From Tomocerus qinae (lineage: Eukaryota; Arthropoda; Collembola; Entomobryomorpha; Tomoceridae): a stretch of 64,000 bases of DNA. Location of the stretch: assembly GCA_020055645.1 (NCBI GenBank), contig CM034547.1, positions 42,449,909-42,513,908 on the forward strand, written 5' to 3'. Made by a program: the position numbers and the translations under genes. The notes beneath the pieces are model-generated. The model ran no database searches, had not been told where the DNA came from, and saw only the letters and a list, made by a program, of their open reading frames with translations. This document shows positions 1-14,000 of the stretch, one piece after another. The stretch's first letter is position 1. Each line of letters begins with the position of its first letter.

Positions 1-134
1 ATTTACATGACTAATTTTTTGCCAGTTATATTTCATATGTAATTATCTACAAATACTTTAGTAAGGTAATGAACATGAATGAAATTAATTTGTTTCCTTG
101 TGTTGTGATTCACGTATTAATTGGGACGAAATAG

Positions 135-3100
135 GGCCAAAACCAGGCGCTCCTTGGAATGTCTCAGCTTCTGAAAATCCCGATAATATAGCGATAATTA
201 TAGCATGGATGCCTCCTGTCGATTCAGATCATGTGGCTGTAGCCTATTATCAAATTCAGTATCGACTGGAGACAGAGCAATGGAAACAGCTCAATAAAGA
301 ACCTATCCAATCCCCTCTTACTTCTTACTCTAGTAAGTTAAACCGAATTTTAAAAAAACTGTCTTATAGAAATTTCCTACAGTATTAATTGAGTTTTCTG
401 TCTGTGCCATTTCAGCTCGTAGTTTGAAAGAAGGGAGAGTGTATTACATTCGAGTGACAGCATTCACTACGGGAAGCAATTCAGCAGAAAGTGAGCCATT
501 ATTGTACAAGGTACCAGTTAGAGATAAGCAAAGAGCCATAATTGCTGGTCTCGTCGGTGGACTGCTTTTCTTCATAGTGGCCATCATTCTGTCGGTTTGT
601 GCAGTCAAAATATGCAATAGACGAAAACGTCGGAAACAAGAAAAAGGCGAGTTCCCTTTTAAATCATTTCCATATCAAAATTCAAAATTACATTATTGCT
701 GATGTTCCTAATATGATATTTGCTCTACCTCCATTAGCTTTTGACATTAGCATTATTATTTAAAATTACTAGTTATTAATTTTATTAATTTACCTAATAC
801 GTACTAGATTTGTCTTTATTTTATTTCTTTCTCTCACATTGCCGGAAATGTTCTTGTTGGTCTCATTTTAGATTTTGATTCTTTAGCCTATAACATGGTA
901 GCCTGTCGCCTAACTGATGCCAGAAATGGAGGCCAAATCCCCACTCAACCTCAAGTCCCTCCCAAAAAGTGAGTAGTCGAGTCGACTCAAATGACTAAAT
1001 CAAATTAAATTAGTGTAAACTAAAATAAACTAAACTATACTATACACATAAATACATAACAGTCTTCTTTCACTATCAGCACTTTAATATTATATACATT
1101 ATATACTACTATAATGAGTGAAAAATTAAAATGAAATAATATTAAGTGAAACATAACTTGATATAATACAAGTACCTAAAATTGACGAAACGTGTGGTTT
1201 TTGAAATGGCTAGCAGACAGAAGAGCGGTGCAACAGTTAAGTGGCGAATCTTTCTGTCATAAATGTTCATTTACTTTTCGTGTCAGTTACTTAAATTGTG
1301 GTTGTTTTGTTCCGTGTTTCAGTTTGATCGTTTCTTAGTTCTAAAACATTATTATTTTAGTGATGTTACTAGAAGTCTACTTATACACTGATAATTTATG
1401 TTTGTCTGTAAATGTACAATGATTCCTATGATTGTGTAACTTCAGTTTATATGCTTTACATTATATGTGATTTCTAAATGTCCATAATTGCTTATACTGT
1501 GAACGTTTTGCATGAGGGAGTATCTTTATTTTTATTTCATGGGGATCTTAATGTTTCCCATGAAAGATGCATGGCTATTGTGTGGAAACTCTGGACATGA
1601 ACTGATTAATGTGATTGTTTGGAAATTTGACAGGAATGGAGCAGACCGAGCACTCGTTGTGATTTCGTGGCTGAAGAGAGCGTATCGGTGGGTGGGTCGC
1701 GGGGTGGGACGCTTCATTATTCACCTGTTGGATCTCCCCCTGCGCCGCCACGCCATCATTTTGAGCAGCACGAGGAGGAGCAGCCGCCCCCCATCCATCA
1801 GCAGCATCACACTCTCCCTGGCCGACATCGGTCACCCCCACGTCACCCGACGTCACCCCTCCTCGCTATCGACATCACTACGTGGACCACCTAGAGGTAT
1901 CGTCCTCCCTTGGGGTAACATTCGTAGTTGCTAGAAATTTGGAATCCGTCCTAATAATATTATCCAGCTTAAAATAAAATGTTTTTTTCACAATTTTTTC
2001 ATTTGGGATTTCTGTTTTTGTAGCAGATATGGTAGACGAGTCAAGTTCAGATGACGGCGGCTTCCTTGCTCCGCGCCCCCTTCGATACTTCCCAAGAGGC
2101 CGTCGGAGATTTAATCTAGTGCTTCCCGGCAGTTTTGTACCGTCTAGCTCACTGATTCGGCCAGAGAATTTGATTCCGAGGCCATTTGCGAGCTCTCCAC
2201 TGCCACGCTCTCACTCGCGCTCACAGTCCGCCTCCAGTAGCTTCTACAGTCCTCCTGATCTCAATTTTAATCACCTGAACGTGAGCTCAGTGCCCCGATT
2301 TCCTGTTCTAGTCCAGGTTCACCAACCTCCATACCTTTGGAAAACTGCCACAACGGGTCGTCACTTTCATCCTGGGCCGACGGCCGTGCATCACCCAAGT
2401 GCAAGTGACCCCACACCCCCGCCATGGGAAGCAGAGAGAATACGTGACAACTTGGCCAGGGATTTAGACTATTTAGAAAGACAAGTTCCGCCGTTTCTAC
2501 GACGAGTACCTGTGGGTCCGAGTTCGGGGCCAGGGGCACTCGGTGGTTTTGACAAAAGTGCTTCTAGTTCTTCTGTTCGTTTCCAAGAACGCTCTTCTTC
2601 CTCTGGTTTTCAAAGTGCAAGTAAAAATACGACTTCGACGTTAACAATCCCGTCTGGGGCGGGGAGTGGAGCAGGCGAGATCCTTCTCCGACCGATTGCC
2701 CTCCCCGAAGAGCCACATGGGCGTTTAGTGCCTCAAAGTTTCTTTTCTCAACATCCTGGTGGCTATCCATTACATCATCCAGCTCATCAACTTTCTCCAT
2801 TTCAGACTTCACCCCAATTTCATTTACCTCTACCACTTCCACCTCGAACTTACGAGAATTGGCCACGGCGGGAAAACACTCCTCCGATCTACGCCATGGC
2901 CCGTTCTCCTTCTTTTGACATCGACGAGACGCCAACGATTCCAACCTCCGAGCCAAGTCCTGGCACTAGAACTTTGTTGGACATGTCCGTAGATGACCCT
3001 TATGAGTTTGATCCGGTAATTCCTGATACTTCACCGGAGATTGTCTACCCATCACAACCTCAGCCATCCACGACGTCCACTCAATCTTCCACTTCCACAA

Positions 3101-3216
3101 GATTCAAAAGAACAAGGGAAAGATACGAAAATATGGAGGCGCGTGTTGCGGCAATGAAGGAAGAATTTTTCGAATATCGAAGAAGACAAAAAAAGCGAAT
3201 GGAAAGTGCGTGCTAG
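135..3216 (+). CDS. Turtle/Borderless-like Ig-FN3 transmembrane receptor, C-terminal part (5' end outside window)
   Basis: Partial gene; the extracellular Ig domains lie upstream of the window. Exons by frame and phase are 135-332, 416-646, 872-968, 1634-1896 and 2027-3216. The first two encode the last fibronectin type III domain (starts PKPGAPWNVSAS, ends with the VYYIRVTAFT strand). A single transmembrane helix follows (IIAGLVGGLLFFIVAIILSV) with a basic stop-transfer RRKRRK. The cytoplasmic tail is long, rich in Pro, Ser and Arg, and ends in a charged helical segment (ERYENMEARVAAMKEEF). FN3-TM-long disordered tail fits the IgSF9 family (Turtle, Borderless), which acts in axon guidance and glial or photoreceptor adhesion. 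Assignment to that family is inference, since the diagnostic Ig domains are not visible. The intron after 646 has a GC donor. A possible further donor (GTGCGT at 3204) would skip the stop at 3214-3216; I see no plausible downstream exon, so the stop is preferred. Confidence 0.62.
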
Positions 3217-6200
3217 CAATAACTATTGTAATAATTATCCAAATTAAATTATAATTACAAAATTACTACTGATAAACTGATACATACTATATACACAAAC
3301 AAAATTACAATTGATAAATTAATATGCAACATAATTATTAACGTAACGACAAGTATGACATATGAATTAATACTTATACCAAACAATAATAAATTATTAT
3401 TAATTACTGATATGATAAACAATACAAATTACATTATTAGCTACTTTATAGTAAGTTTTATGTATATTGTATAGCTAGGTATTATTACAGTTTATCTAAT
3501 TACAAAAATTACATACAACAACGCATTCATATTATTACTACAAAACCTATATTGTAATTGTAGGTATTTCCGTAGAAGCGTATTGATACATTGGAATAGT
3601 ACTGTCAAATCATTTATTAGCGGATACAACAGTACATAGCTCTTAGCCTTAGAAATTAGATAAACAATGATCAGGTCAACCTTAGATTTCAAAATGAGAG
3701 TAAAAATTCAATGCAGAGCAAATAACAAGAAAACTACGACTATACTGTATATATAACTATAATGAAAACAATATACCATTACTATACAATACAAATATCA
3801 GTAGGCATTTGAAAAGTTACAGTTACAGCACAGACCACTTTTGAAATTGTTTTTACTGACACTGAAAAATTTAACTTAAGTTCAACAGTTGAGGTAGGTT
3901 GTTAATTTACTACAACAGTCATTTGATTATTGCATCATTGGATTGGATATTCAACATTTTAATTTTTTAAATGAATTAGACAGATCAAAATATTGCAGAC
4001 GCATGTATCAAAGTTTACGTGTTTTTTTTAATTATAGCAAATTACAAATGATTTGGATTTCAAAATGTGTCGTATCGTAACGTAATGGTATAGGTAAGGA
4101 TTCTAAGCAAGTTTAAAAGATTGTATAACAAAGCCAACCTAACTAACGAATGTTATAATAATATTATAGCGAAATCCCTATAGATAGCCAACCATAGTGT
4201 TATTTAATGTAAAAATCAAAGAAGGCACATTTACACAAGTTGCAAATACAGCCGAAGGCAGGCATGACAATTTCATTGTAATATTGAAAATGAATGCTGA
4301 TTGATAATATTGTGGCAATAATATTCTATTGTATTTAGCTGCTCTGGAAATTGATTTTTGGATATTATGATTTTTTGTACTACAATATAGTATTATTATG
4401 TACGTACTTGTCTATGATGAAAAATGTTTAGACCCTAGACTATCTGTTGTAAGCGTTTGCTCACTAATAATGTCACATCAATTTTTGAAGAGTTGTACCT
4501 ATAATATGTAATATAATTAGAAGGTTAATAGTAGTTAACTAATTTATTTATATTTATACAACTGAGTAAATATTATATCTATATTATTATGATTATAATT
4601 ATGATATGACTATGGAAAAGCTGCATCAGACTCTGTGTTCATGTTCATTGAGAAGTTGAGTTTTGTATTGTATATAAATTGTTAGATTTTTTTGTGTAAA
4701 TTGAAAGCGAAAGTACCATGTATTTATTTACGTCATTTAACTATTATTTAGACTAAAATTCACTATTTGAACTCAAACTGCCATGATTTCCTGTTTTTGC
4801 GTAGATATTATAATGTAGGCATATTTAAATTGCTTTGCAATTTATTTACACGTTATCTAAAAAGCATTTGTAAATATTTATGAATAGTTCGATTGTTTTT
4901 CCTTTATTTTGGTAAAAAATATACTGTTTCTGTACTTGTGTTTACATACTCGAGACTGATTTAATACTCTTGATTGATTGTTGCGAAATGTTAATGTAAG
5001 AGTAGGTTTAAAAGTCAATAGGCTAATAAGTACGCAAAAGTTACTAACGATGCCGTACGTATTAGCTTATTAACAATCTTTGTGAATTGTGACACACCTA
5101 CTGACCTACCTATGTTACGTATTTTTATTCAAGCATAGAAATACTACTACAACAGGATATGAAACTAAATGATTTTTATCTGTAACCCTCCTTTCAAATT
5201 AATGAAAATATTATGCTTACTTACAGTTAGCTATTTAAAACCGAATGTTTATCAACAGTAACAGAAATGTATTAAATTAATTAATAGCCTTATAAGTTAA
5301 CATGCTACCCATACAGATATTCTACTACTTTGCGTAAGGGTATTGTTCATTTAGTTCGATCGGGTTTCCTGGTCAAAGTTAAAACTCAGTTTTTCAGTTT
5401 TCCAGGAACTTTTAATAGTACAAGTTTAGACTATACTTTACATAAACTAACTATCCTACTAAACCTTCAATTTAGCAATATTGACTGGCTAGTTATTTTG
5501 TTAAGTTTAGATATTTCATATTAATTGTTTTGGTAAATCAACATTAAAATTCCTAAAAATATTTCAGGTCTACAAAATATAATAACGAAATAAAGTAATA
5601 AACTCTCCGTTGTGCTGAGCAGTACTGTAATATGGGCTTGGGAAAGCAAAATAAACACCATGTCCATATTTACAGTACACAATTACAATTTACAAGAAAA
5701 ACTGAACGGACACTATTAGGTATAATATTATATTATTATTACCAGTTAACTAATTAACGATACAGATATTATAGCTCTAGCTACTCTAAGTACAGCAATG
5801 ATGAAATACAATATTGTTACAAATTCAAACCAAATACATAGTCTACAAAAGTACTGTACTAAACTATATAACTTATTATAAAACTTGCTGATAATATTGT
5901 AATAATATTTGTGTTATACTGCAATATTAAAGTACAGTATTGCAGGTTACAACAGGTTGACAAGAATAATGTGAAAATTAATTACGAATAATGTCACTAT
6001 TATAAATTGATAATGCTAATTGTATGTATAAAGTATGAAGGTTGACAAAAATATGTAGTGTGCAAGTGGAATGATGCGTGCGTGACTGTGCGTTTCTGTA
6101 ATGATTGATGAATTATAGTTAATGAATGCAGAATAACTTAGTTGTAAATTCTAATAATGTATGAGGTGTGCATTCCATTATTAAAAAATTCTCACAATCG

Positions 6201-6689
6201 TTTATAAAGAAAGAAATTGAACTATAAACATTTCGCTAAACTTGTCCAAATTATTTATTGTGCATTACAAAACTCATTTCTAATCCAAAACAATTAAATT
6301 ATCATAATTACCAAACTCATATATGAGACATATTGCATCTAATATTCTTTGTTGTTGTGTAACAATAACATATTCATTGCGGCACACTCTCCTATACAAT
6401 AATGTATACAATAAATAATTTCTTATTATATATAATAAATTCATACTAAGTTTAAATACACAACACTGGTTATAATCAATTTAGGTGAAAGGCTTAACTC
6501 ATATATTTAACCAATTAATCAACAATGTGTTTGTAGTAAGCTACAATTACCAATTTAATGAATTTGACTATGGAGCTACAAAATTATTCATAAACTGATC
6601 GAAGAATGGTCTTATAACCTTACTTATAACAAACAGAAACAGCATATGATTAAGTAAGGAAGAACAAGAAGGAAGATCATACATGTGCT
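3217..6689. other. Intergenic, AT-rich, no gene recognised
   Basis: Convergent gap between the receptor and the Tudor gene. ORFs here are short (66 codons or fewer) and unconvincing. A loose inverted repeat (GTACTGTAATATGG near 5622 against its approximate complement ending near 5680) is too imperfect to call. Confidence 0.6.
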
Positions 6690-7896
6690 TCAGAGGTTTT
6701 CAATATACTTTTGCACGGTTTCTGCAGTCTCCTTAATAAATAATACCCCTGTGACCTTTTTAAAGACCGTCTTAGCATCTTCTTCACTAAACTGTCCGTC
6801 ATACATTTCCACCGTTGTATCTATTAGGTGTTTACGTAACATTTCGTCAAAGCGCTGTTGATTATAGTTTGAAGATATTTCTAGAAAAGAAAGCACTCTT
6901 CTAAATCAATATTAAGTACATAAATAGAAAAAATGTATGTAAATAAAATATGTAAATTACTCTTTAGCTCGGCTTTTAGACCCAAACGCGGTATTTGCTC
7001 ACGAAAGCATTTTCTTAACAAAGCCAGTTTGTGAGGAAAAACTTCAGTTTCAAATCCATAGTCTAATGCTGCTACCTTAATTGGTCTTGGAGCGGAATTG
7101 ACTGGGATGTGCTCAATTACGCAAACTCTAAAAAGGTACAAAACAAATATCATCATAACCAAGTGGTTTAAGTTTAGTCCAGCGTTGCCCTGTTACTCTG
7201 GTGGGTCCAATTTACCTTGCCCAACAAAACCTCCCCTTGTGAGGCATTACTATTTCTGCGGCGTAATATCCGTGGTGTACGATGTCCATCATTCGAAGAT
7301 TTCCTACACCGGTGGCAGTATGACTATTGTACCATTCCGACATTTCTTTTTCCAAACATTTTAAACCTTCATTGTAGTTTACAGTGCGGAGCTAGAAAAT
7401 TAAACAGTTGCATATTTGAGTCATATGACGTAATTAAAAGAATTATTGTTACTGTGAACGTGAAATACAAAATATTAACTTCAGTCTTACACAAATATTC
7501 TTAGAATCCATTACTTCTGTCACTAAAAATTGGCAAGACTTTAACCTTCCATCTTTTATGGGAACCTCTAAACGGGGAGGTGGATCATTTGGGTTAAGAT
7601 TCCCTTTTAACTCATTCACGTCAAGGACAGGGACAGTAAGACCTAAGAGAAAATTATTTCAAAAAAATGACCTTTGAAATGTAAAATATCAATAAAATTA
7701 AAATATTGCCCTCACTCGGCAAAACCAATTCGTCCTCTTCAACCAATGGTAGAGAAGTCAATCTTAAGCCATCTTCAGGCAGTGTCTCGTCCCTAAGCGG
7801 CTCCGTTGTTTCGAACGTTGTTTGATCTGACGGCGGCTTATTGGGGTTTATACCCAATTTTCCTCCCGTTCCTCGTGATCCAGGGTAGCCTCTCAT
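6690..7896 (-). CDS. Small Tudor-domain protein
   Basis: Five coding exons on the minus strand: 7896-7716, 7642-7491, 7391-7216, 7127-6961 and 6895-6690, giving 293 aa in a continuous frame. The first coding exon begins with a splice acceptor (TCTTGCAG) seven bases before the ATG at 7896, so an upstream 5'UTR exon exists. The N-terminal ~60 residues are low in structure and acidic (DETLPEDGLRL, VEEDELVLP). Residues ~145-215 resemble a Tudor barrel: HHGYYAAEIVMPHKGRFCWAR, then a strand pair ending VAALDYGFETEVFPHKL, where DYG is the usual Tudor signature. Tudor proteins bind methylarginine ligands and in arthropods are often germline piRNA-pathway scaffolds. That role is family inference; no LOTUS, RING or helicase domain is present. 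The last acceptor (before 6895) is the least certain splice site. Confidence 0.6.
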
Positions 7897-9267
7897 AATT
7901 AATCTGCAAGACAAAAAATGAAGATTTTCATTTTTAGATTTTTGACAACCCAAAAATTCTAATGTCTACAATGTGAAAAACTCAGAAAATGTTTTAAGTA
8001 TTTTTTATCGGGTGTCGGGAAAAAAAGGGCCAAAATTTTCGTCTGATTTTTGCATTGGGAAAAAATTCAGAAGTTATTCGTGTGTCCCGTTTTCTGTTTC
8101 CACCATCCACCGTAAAATGCAGTGGACAATTTCAAACTTACTGTTGACTGAAGTCCCAGTTTTCACTTGACTTGACAGTCAATACATCAACAATAGTCAG
8201 GCAGGCCAAGATCGACTTCAATTCCACTTCTCCTTATTTTGCTCGCCACAGGACAGGTCTGGTTACTGGTTTGAGTTGCACAGTTGACAGTTGCACACCA
8301 GAAAAACTTCTATCTGTCCTCGTCACACAATAGAACAGAAATCAGAAGAAGGCGACCTCCTTTCAGTCAATTAAATCAGTCTATTGCGATTTTGGGAACA
8401 CCACGGCACGGGCACGGATAACGACACCTCGACTACTACTACGATTTGAACTGCTAGCGGTATCAATTATGAAAGTAAAGGATGTCTTGGCTGGTCAAGC
8501 ATGTGGGCATGCGACATGCGAGTAGAGATTTTGTGCTCCTTGGATTTTATATCCCCCACGACTGTTATTATCTGTTCTACTGCCTTTTTTGTAGTTTGGT
8601 ACTGTCCCGAAGATTTTTTTACCACTCCTTGGACTAGTAACAAAATGACTTCTTTTTACTAACAATATGACTTTTTCTAAAGCCCCATGTACATCATGCC
8701 TTTTTTAAATTTTAATTGCTTCTTAGGATTTAGGAGAAGCTTGTGCCCGCCGGCTCCCCTATGAACCTACTGTATAAACGGAAATTATAAATACTCTGAC
8801 GTCATAATAACTCCGCCTAATGTTATAATATACTATTGTGTAGCGAAGTATAGTAACGCAAGCAACTGGTAACAGTAACACTCAAAAATTTGCGCGAAAT
8901 TCATAATCAGTCCCGATATTAAACGAGCGGATAGTACATGCCTTGCCTATATACTAAACTTTCTAAAGTACTAATCATATGATTAAAAATACTATTAATT
9001 ATTCTTTTTTACATTTTTGATATTTTTGCAATTTTTGTTAAAACTAAATAATACGACATCGTATATTATTGTGTGTACGAGCGAGCATTATGCATATTAT
9101 CTGACTGTGTGCCCAAGGATGTAGAGTGCATGGTTTATCCACAATTGAGTTATTATGGTATAAAACGAACGATATAAATGTAGGTTCAATAAAATGATTA
9201 CAAGTAAGCCCGTGTAGGTAATTAATTTAATGGTTAATTGATTTCAGTCAACGAACATGTTTCAGTT
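7897..9267. other. Intergenic and 5' region of the Tudor gene
   Basis: Holds the inferred 5'UTR exon and promoter of the minus-strand Tudor gene, and the 3' flank of SDR-A. No further coding exon, repeat or RNA gene is visible. The first UTR exon cannot be placed from sequence alone. Confidence 0.45.
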
Positions 9268-9272
9268 TTATT
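9267..9272 (-). terminator. Candidate polyadenylation signal of SDR-A
   Basis: AATAAA on the minus strand overlapping the TAA stop codon at 9270-9268, implying a very short 3'UTR if used. Confidence 0.4.
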
Positions 9273-11019
9273 TCATATTCTTTAATCTGTCATTTAATTT
9301 TACTAGCGTACTACTTTTTTTCCAAAGTTTTCTTGCTAGTTCGTCATCAAGACGTCTATTAGCGAGATAGAAAGGTTTTCTGAGTCGCCACATCTTCCCT
9401 GACTCGTTCTCAATACTTTTGTCCAAAGCACAGTGTAGAATGAACTCAAATGCTGCCTGTAAGCAATTTTATAAGCAGAAAAAAATAATTAGTCACCTAA
9501 ATGTTCAAAGAAGACGAACTTATCAAAGGTTTTTAAAAATTGGATATTCTATAATATTTGTGTGAAATTGAGGTAGTATAGTACAAATAAACTGATAATG
9601 ATTTTCATCATAAGAATAGAGAAAATTTAAACACAAACAAATTGTTTCTTTTAAGATTAAAAACTTACTGGTAAACCAACATAATAATAATATGCATTAT
9701 TTACTCTTCTCATGTATTTTATGTACATCATGTAATAAATTAAGTGTCCTTACCACTTCAGGAGTCACTCCAAAAGGTATCATAAGTGATGAAAAAATAA
9801 TTTGACTAATTTTTTCACAACCTTCATAAATTCTAGTCTTTACAAGGCCAGGGCATAATGCATAAGTCTTAATCCCAGTTCCTGCAACTCGTTTTGCGAG
9901 TTCTTTAGTGAATAAAGCATTACAATATTTTGTATTGCAATAAGGAAGCCCATTTTCTAATCCAAATCCGGATTTATCCATCATCATATCATCTAAGTCA
10001 AAATGTGACAGAAGCTGCATTGAAGAAGACATGGAGACAACCCTGCATTATGGTTTCATATTAAATTGCCACGAATAAAAATTAATAATATATATAAAAT
10101 GTATAAATGTAAAATATATACTTTGTATATGTTATTTATTTTATTTTCCTAATCAATATGGGCTTTATTATACTTACCTGGGCTTTGTTTCCTTTTTCAG
10201 GTTTTCAAGCAGTAAGTTAGTCAAAAGGAAATGGCCCAAATAATTGATAGCTAACAAGTAAAAAAAGGTTTAAAAAAATCTAAATATCTGGTCTACTAAT
10301 AGTGTACGAAAATAAAGTTTATCGCATAAAATAAATTACACATATGCAAATTAAATCCGTCCTTGGTTTTCTTATTTTCCTTAGGGGAACCTCCTATTCC
10401 AGCGTTATTCAGCAATATCTTAATCTTTGGATGATCCTTGGAAACTTTCTTTGCAAATTCTTCAACAGATTTCATGCTGGATAGATCCAAGGGTAAAATT
10501 GACTGTAAAATTTCATAGTATTCTAAAATCATTATTTATTAGATACTGCGTAATATAGTATTTAATATATATTTTACAAATTACGAACACAGTGATAAGA
10601 TGAAATGATTATTTGAGGTGTGTTCTTATTAGAAATCTTACCACATTATTGTTTCCCGTTTCTCTTTGAATTTCATCTACAGTCTCCTGTCCTTCTTTTA
10701 CATTTACATCTCCAATAACCACAATAGCTCCTCTGGCTGCAAACTCTTTTGCAGAAGCTTTACCCATTCCACGGCTTCCACCTGACAATAAAAAAAGAAT
10801 TAAGAATTTAATTATTTATTTCCCCATTTCTTCCACACTTCCATGTTTTTCAATTATACCTGTAACTACTACTACTTTGCCTGTCACATTTTCCTCGTTA
10901 TTCGTTGTGATCGAATTCCTGACAAATAATTTGTAGTAAATGCTTTCGATGGCCAGAATAATTGTCATTACATTTATTCTTACTAGGTCGCAAATGTGGT
11001 CTAAAATGCCGACACCCAT
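9268..11019 (-). CDS. SDR-A: RDH11/12/13/14-like short-chain dehydrogenase, predicted NAD-preferring
   Basis: Six exons: 11019-10860, 10781-10642, 10502-10340, 10250-10178, 10042-9754 and 9456-9268; 337 aa, in frame. Classical SDR of the retinol dehydrogenase 11-14 type, reducing or oxidising retinoid-like or other lipid carbonyls at the ER or mitochondrial membrane. An N-terminal hydrophobic segment (~10-32) would anchor it. Visible motifs are the dinucleotide loop TGGSRGMG, NNAG, the catalytic Asn in INYLGHF, Ser in SMSSSMQ, and YxxxK in PYCNTKYCNALF. At the end of strand beta2 it reads IGDVN where most paralogues have GCRN; Asp here is the classic NAD(H) determinant. It is the only member with an intron inside the Rossmann loop (VTG|GSRG). 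The TAA stop lies inside an AATAAA. Exact substrate unknown. Confidence 0.85.
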
Positions 11020-14000
11020 GATAATTGCTGTTTTCGTTAATAATTATTACAAATAGTTCTGCACACAACAGTCAAGAAGATGTAACTAATCCATCCAAGT
11101 TGAAAGTTAATAAAATATTCAAGCTACAAAGGTGTATGACATAAGTATATTCTAATTGTAAGTATATCTATTAGATAACTTCAGATAAGTATAGTTTGTA
11201 TATAGTAAAAGTGTGTGTGTATATACATATGTATCGTGTACAATTGACGTTTGACGTTACTACTGCTACTGCTGTACGCGTAATGCACTTTTCAACTTTA
11301 TCAGTTCAACCGTATTAAATAGTTTCGTTATATAATGGTTATGAATTATGAATGTTTATTACTATGTAGCTAGTGTATGGCCAGCGTGTTCCGTAATCTG
11401 TCAGTGTCAGTCAGTAAATGTTAGCTTGACTTTTCTTCCTTTATTCAAATGGTCATAGCTTCAATATTCCAGGAACACATATCACAATGTATTATAAAAT
11501 ATCGAAAGCAAATATCATTCATCGTGTGCAGTAAAATATAAGCATAATTATAGCATAATATAGTTAACCAACAGTTGTGTAAATTTTGGTTTCCTTTTCA
11601 TTTCATGTCTGACTGTAAGTGTAATCCCCTCTTTGTAAAATTAACTAATCATAACGTGGGAATATGGTGGGAATTGAGAACTGGGGGGTTTAAACCCAAT
11701 AAAATGTATATGAAATTGTAATTGTACCTGTGTATATAGCATTTTAAAATTTTGTAGTTCTTTTTTTTGCTACTAAAATTACAAATGAGTTTTTTTGATG
11801 ATATTCCATAATCATCAGTACGTTTCACAATCGTCTTTAGATTCACATATGTCCATGCTCATTTTTAAGGGTTCATTGTTGTGTTATAAGCAAATACAAT
11901 GTAAACTAAGATATGTGTAATATTTGTATTATGTACAGCCTGCAGCTGCATGTGCTATGTAAATAGAAACCAAATTATGTGAACGTGAGCTTGGGAAAAA
12001 TGGCTTATTCTTTTTATATCTGACTCGATTTGACATACAGAAATATTTTGAGCTTCGTAAAGCATAAATGGAATAAGAGATTATGCAACGGATAAAAATA
12101 TATTAATTAGTGATGAAAATAAGCTATCATTCATATGAACGCTCCTTACGGGTTTCTACATTTTGGTGTGCAATTAATTAGAAAAACCAAAGTCCACCGT
12201 TGAGTCCACAGCTTATCATTAAAAGTTAGCCTTTACTCAGCAATCGATTCATTCCTGTTTGTATGAAGTGATTTATTATTCATTAATTTTATTATTGATG
12301 ACTCCAATTTTGTAGCTCACCTGATTAATGCTGATATACATCTAACACTTCACAGAATAATACTTTTACATGCTTTTACTATTGATACTTTGATGGTCAC
12401 GGCGTTACGTACGTTTAACGTTTGTGTTCGAATAGTATATAAATTAAATTATCGTATTCAGTTTAATAATAATAAAGCATTGAAAAACGAAAATATAATG
12501 GCAGAGAAGTTTATCTTGGGCTTAAATTACATTAACCTTGACCTCTGACTAACATTGATGTACATACTTAGAAATATCACATAACTTAAAATCTGTCTAA
12601 GGAGCATTACACGACCTTGTAGGACGGATAGAACAATTTGCATCGATTTTTAGTTATTTGTTTTTCACTCACTTCCCCTGTCAGGGGTGACTGTAACTTT
12701 AGCCTATTTAGTATAGTGTCCGTGGATCTTTCACTTTTTAGTCGAGCTATTGTGCAAATTTTTGCGATGAATAAAACCGAAGCTACATTAATTTTTATCT
12801 ATTTTTAAATTTTAAACCACTGTGACTGATTGCCACAGACAGACAGACGGAAATAAAGAACATACATACATTCAGACGCATACAGAGAAGATAAGATAAA
12901 CCTCTCTACATAAATGTGAATATCCATTGTATGTATAGGTAAAATTAACTATTAAGGTTTGTCACGTCACATTTGACACGATAATATAGGGCAAAATAAT
13001 AATTAAAACAATAAGATTAAATATATATTTAAACAATAAAATACTTCATTTGTCTCGTGTCACTTTTGAAATGGTATGTTTAAGTTCCTTAATACAAAGT
13101 TCAGATACTCTGAAAAATACATAAATACCACATTTTCCTGATAAATCTATTACGTAAGCTTATGTTTCATTTTTAATATTCCCCAAGAATTTTCCGTCTA
13201 GAAGGATTTAATTACCTTGTTTGCTAAACTAAATCTATTTATTTGTAGCATTAAAGAAATTTTTGCTAGTTTTGTCTTTAGGGTAATAAAAGTGAGTACA
13301 TGATTCACAATTTCACACAGCACGATGACGTAGATGTCTCATTTCATGAATGAAATGTATTTAATGCAATTACCATAACCCGTGCTTCATTTTTATTTTT
13401 GGTACAATACAGATATCAGTCAGCGTTTGTTTCATTATTCTCATGTGCACAACTTAAAGGACAATAGAAGACAGAGATATTCTAAAATAGGTGCACTTTC
13501 CTTACAATAATAACAATGCAATTGCTTAATTTAAAGACAAAGATATAGATTACGTAAAAACCATTAAGGAAAGCAGTACAAAGCTCATGAACATCATTCA
13601 AGTATTTTGTAATTCTATCTAGGATAATATAACAATGCCAATAGTATTCCCATGTTTTTTTAACAAAGAGCAATTGCAGCAAATGACAGGTACAAAAATT
13701 GACCTCAAGCCCTTTTCTATAATGAAGTAAAACAATATTGCTAAGATATGACGAAACAGATATTTTTCCTTCGTCTTTATTCTTAATTTGAATTTTGAAT
13801 GCTGTCCAATCCACATGATTTTAATTAGTGTAAATCAGAATCATTATCGGACAGGCTAAAATGCTCTTTTGGTCATCAAAGCTTCTTTAAAAAAGTCTAT
13901 AACAGCTGTTACTTTCTCAGACTTCCTGAACAAGCTTTTACTCGACAATTCAGCCTAAAGAGTGGTTATGGAAAGCAAATAATTTCTTTATAAAATATTT

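Noticed and set aside
5617-5685. Imperfect inverted repeat around GTACTGTAATATGG as a miRNA precursor
   Set aside because: Stem has several mismatches and bulges and no supporting context.
13482-13816. Two overlapping minus-strand ORFs (110 and 65 codons)
   Set aside because: Same DNA open in two frames, AT-driven composition, no motif, no splice context.
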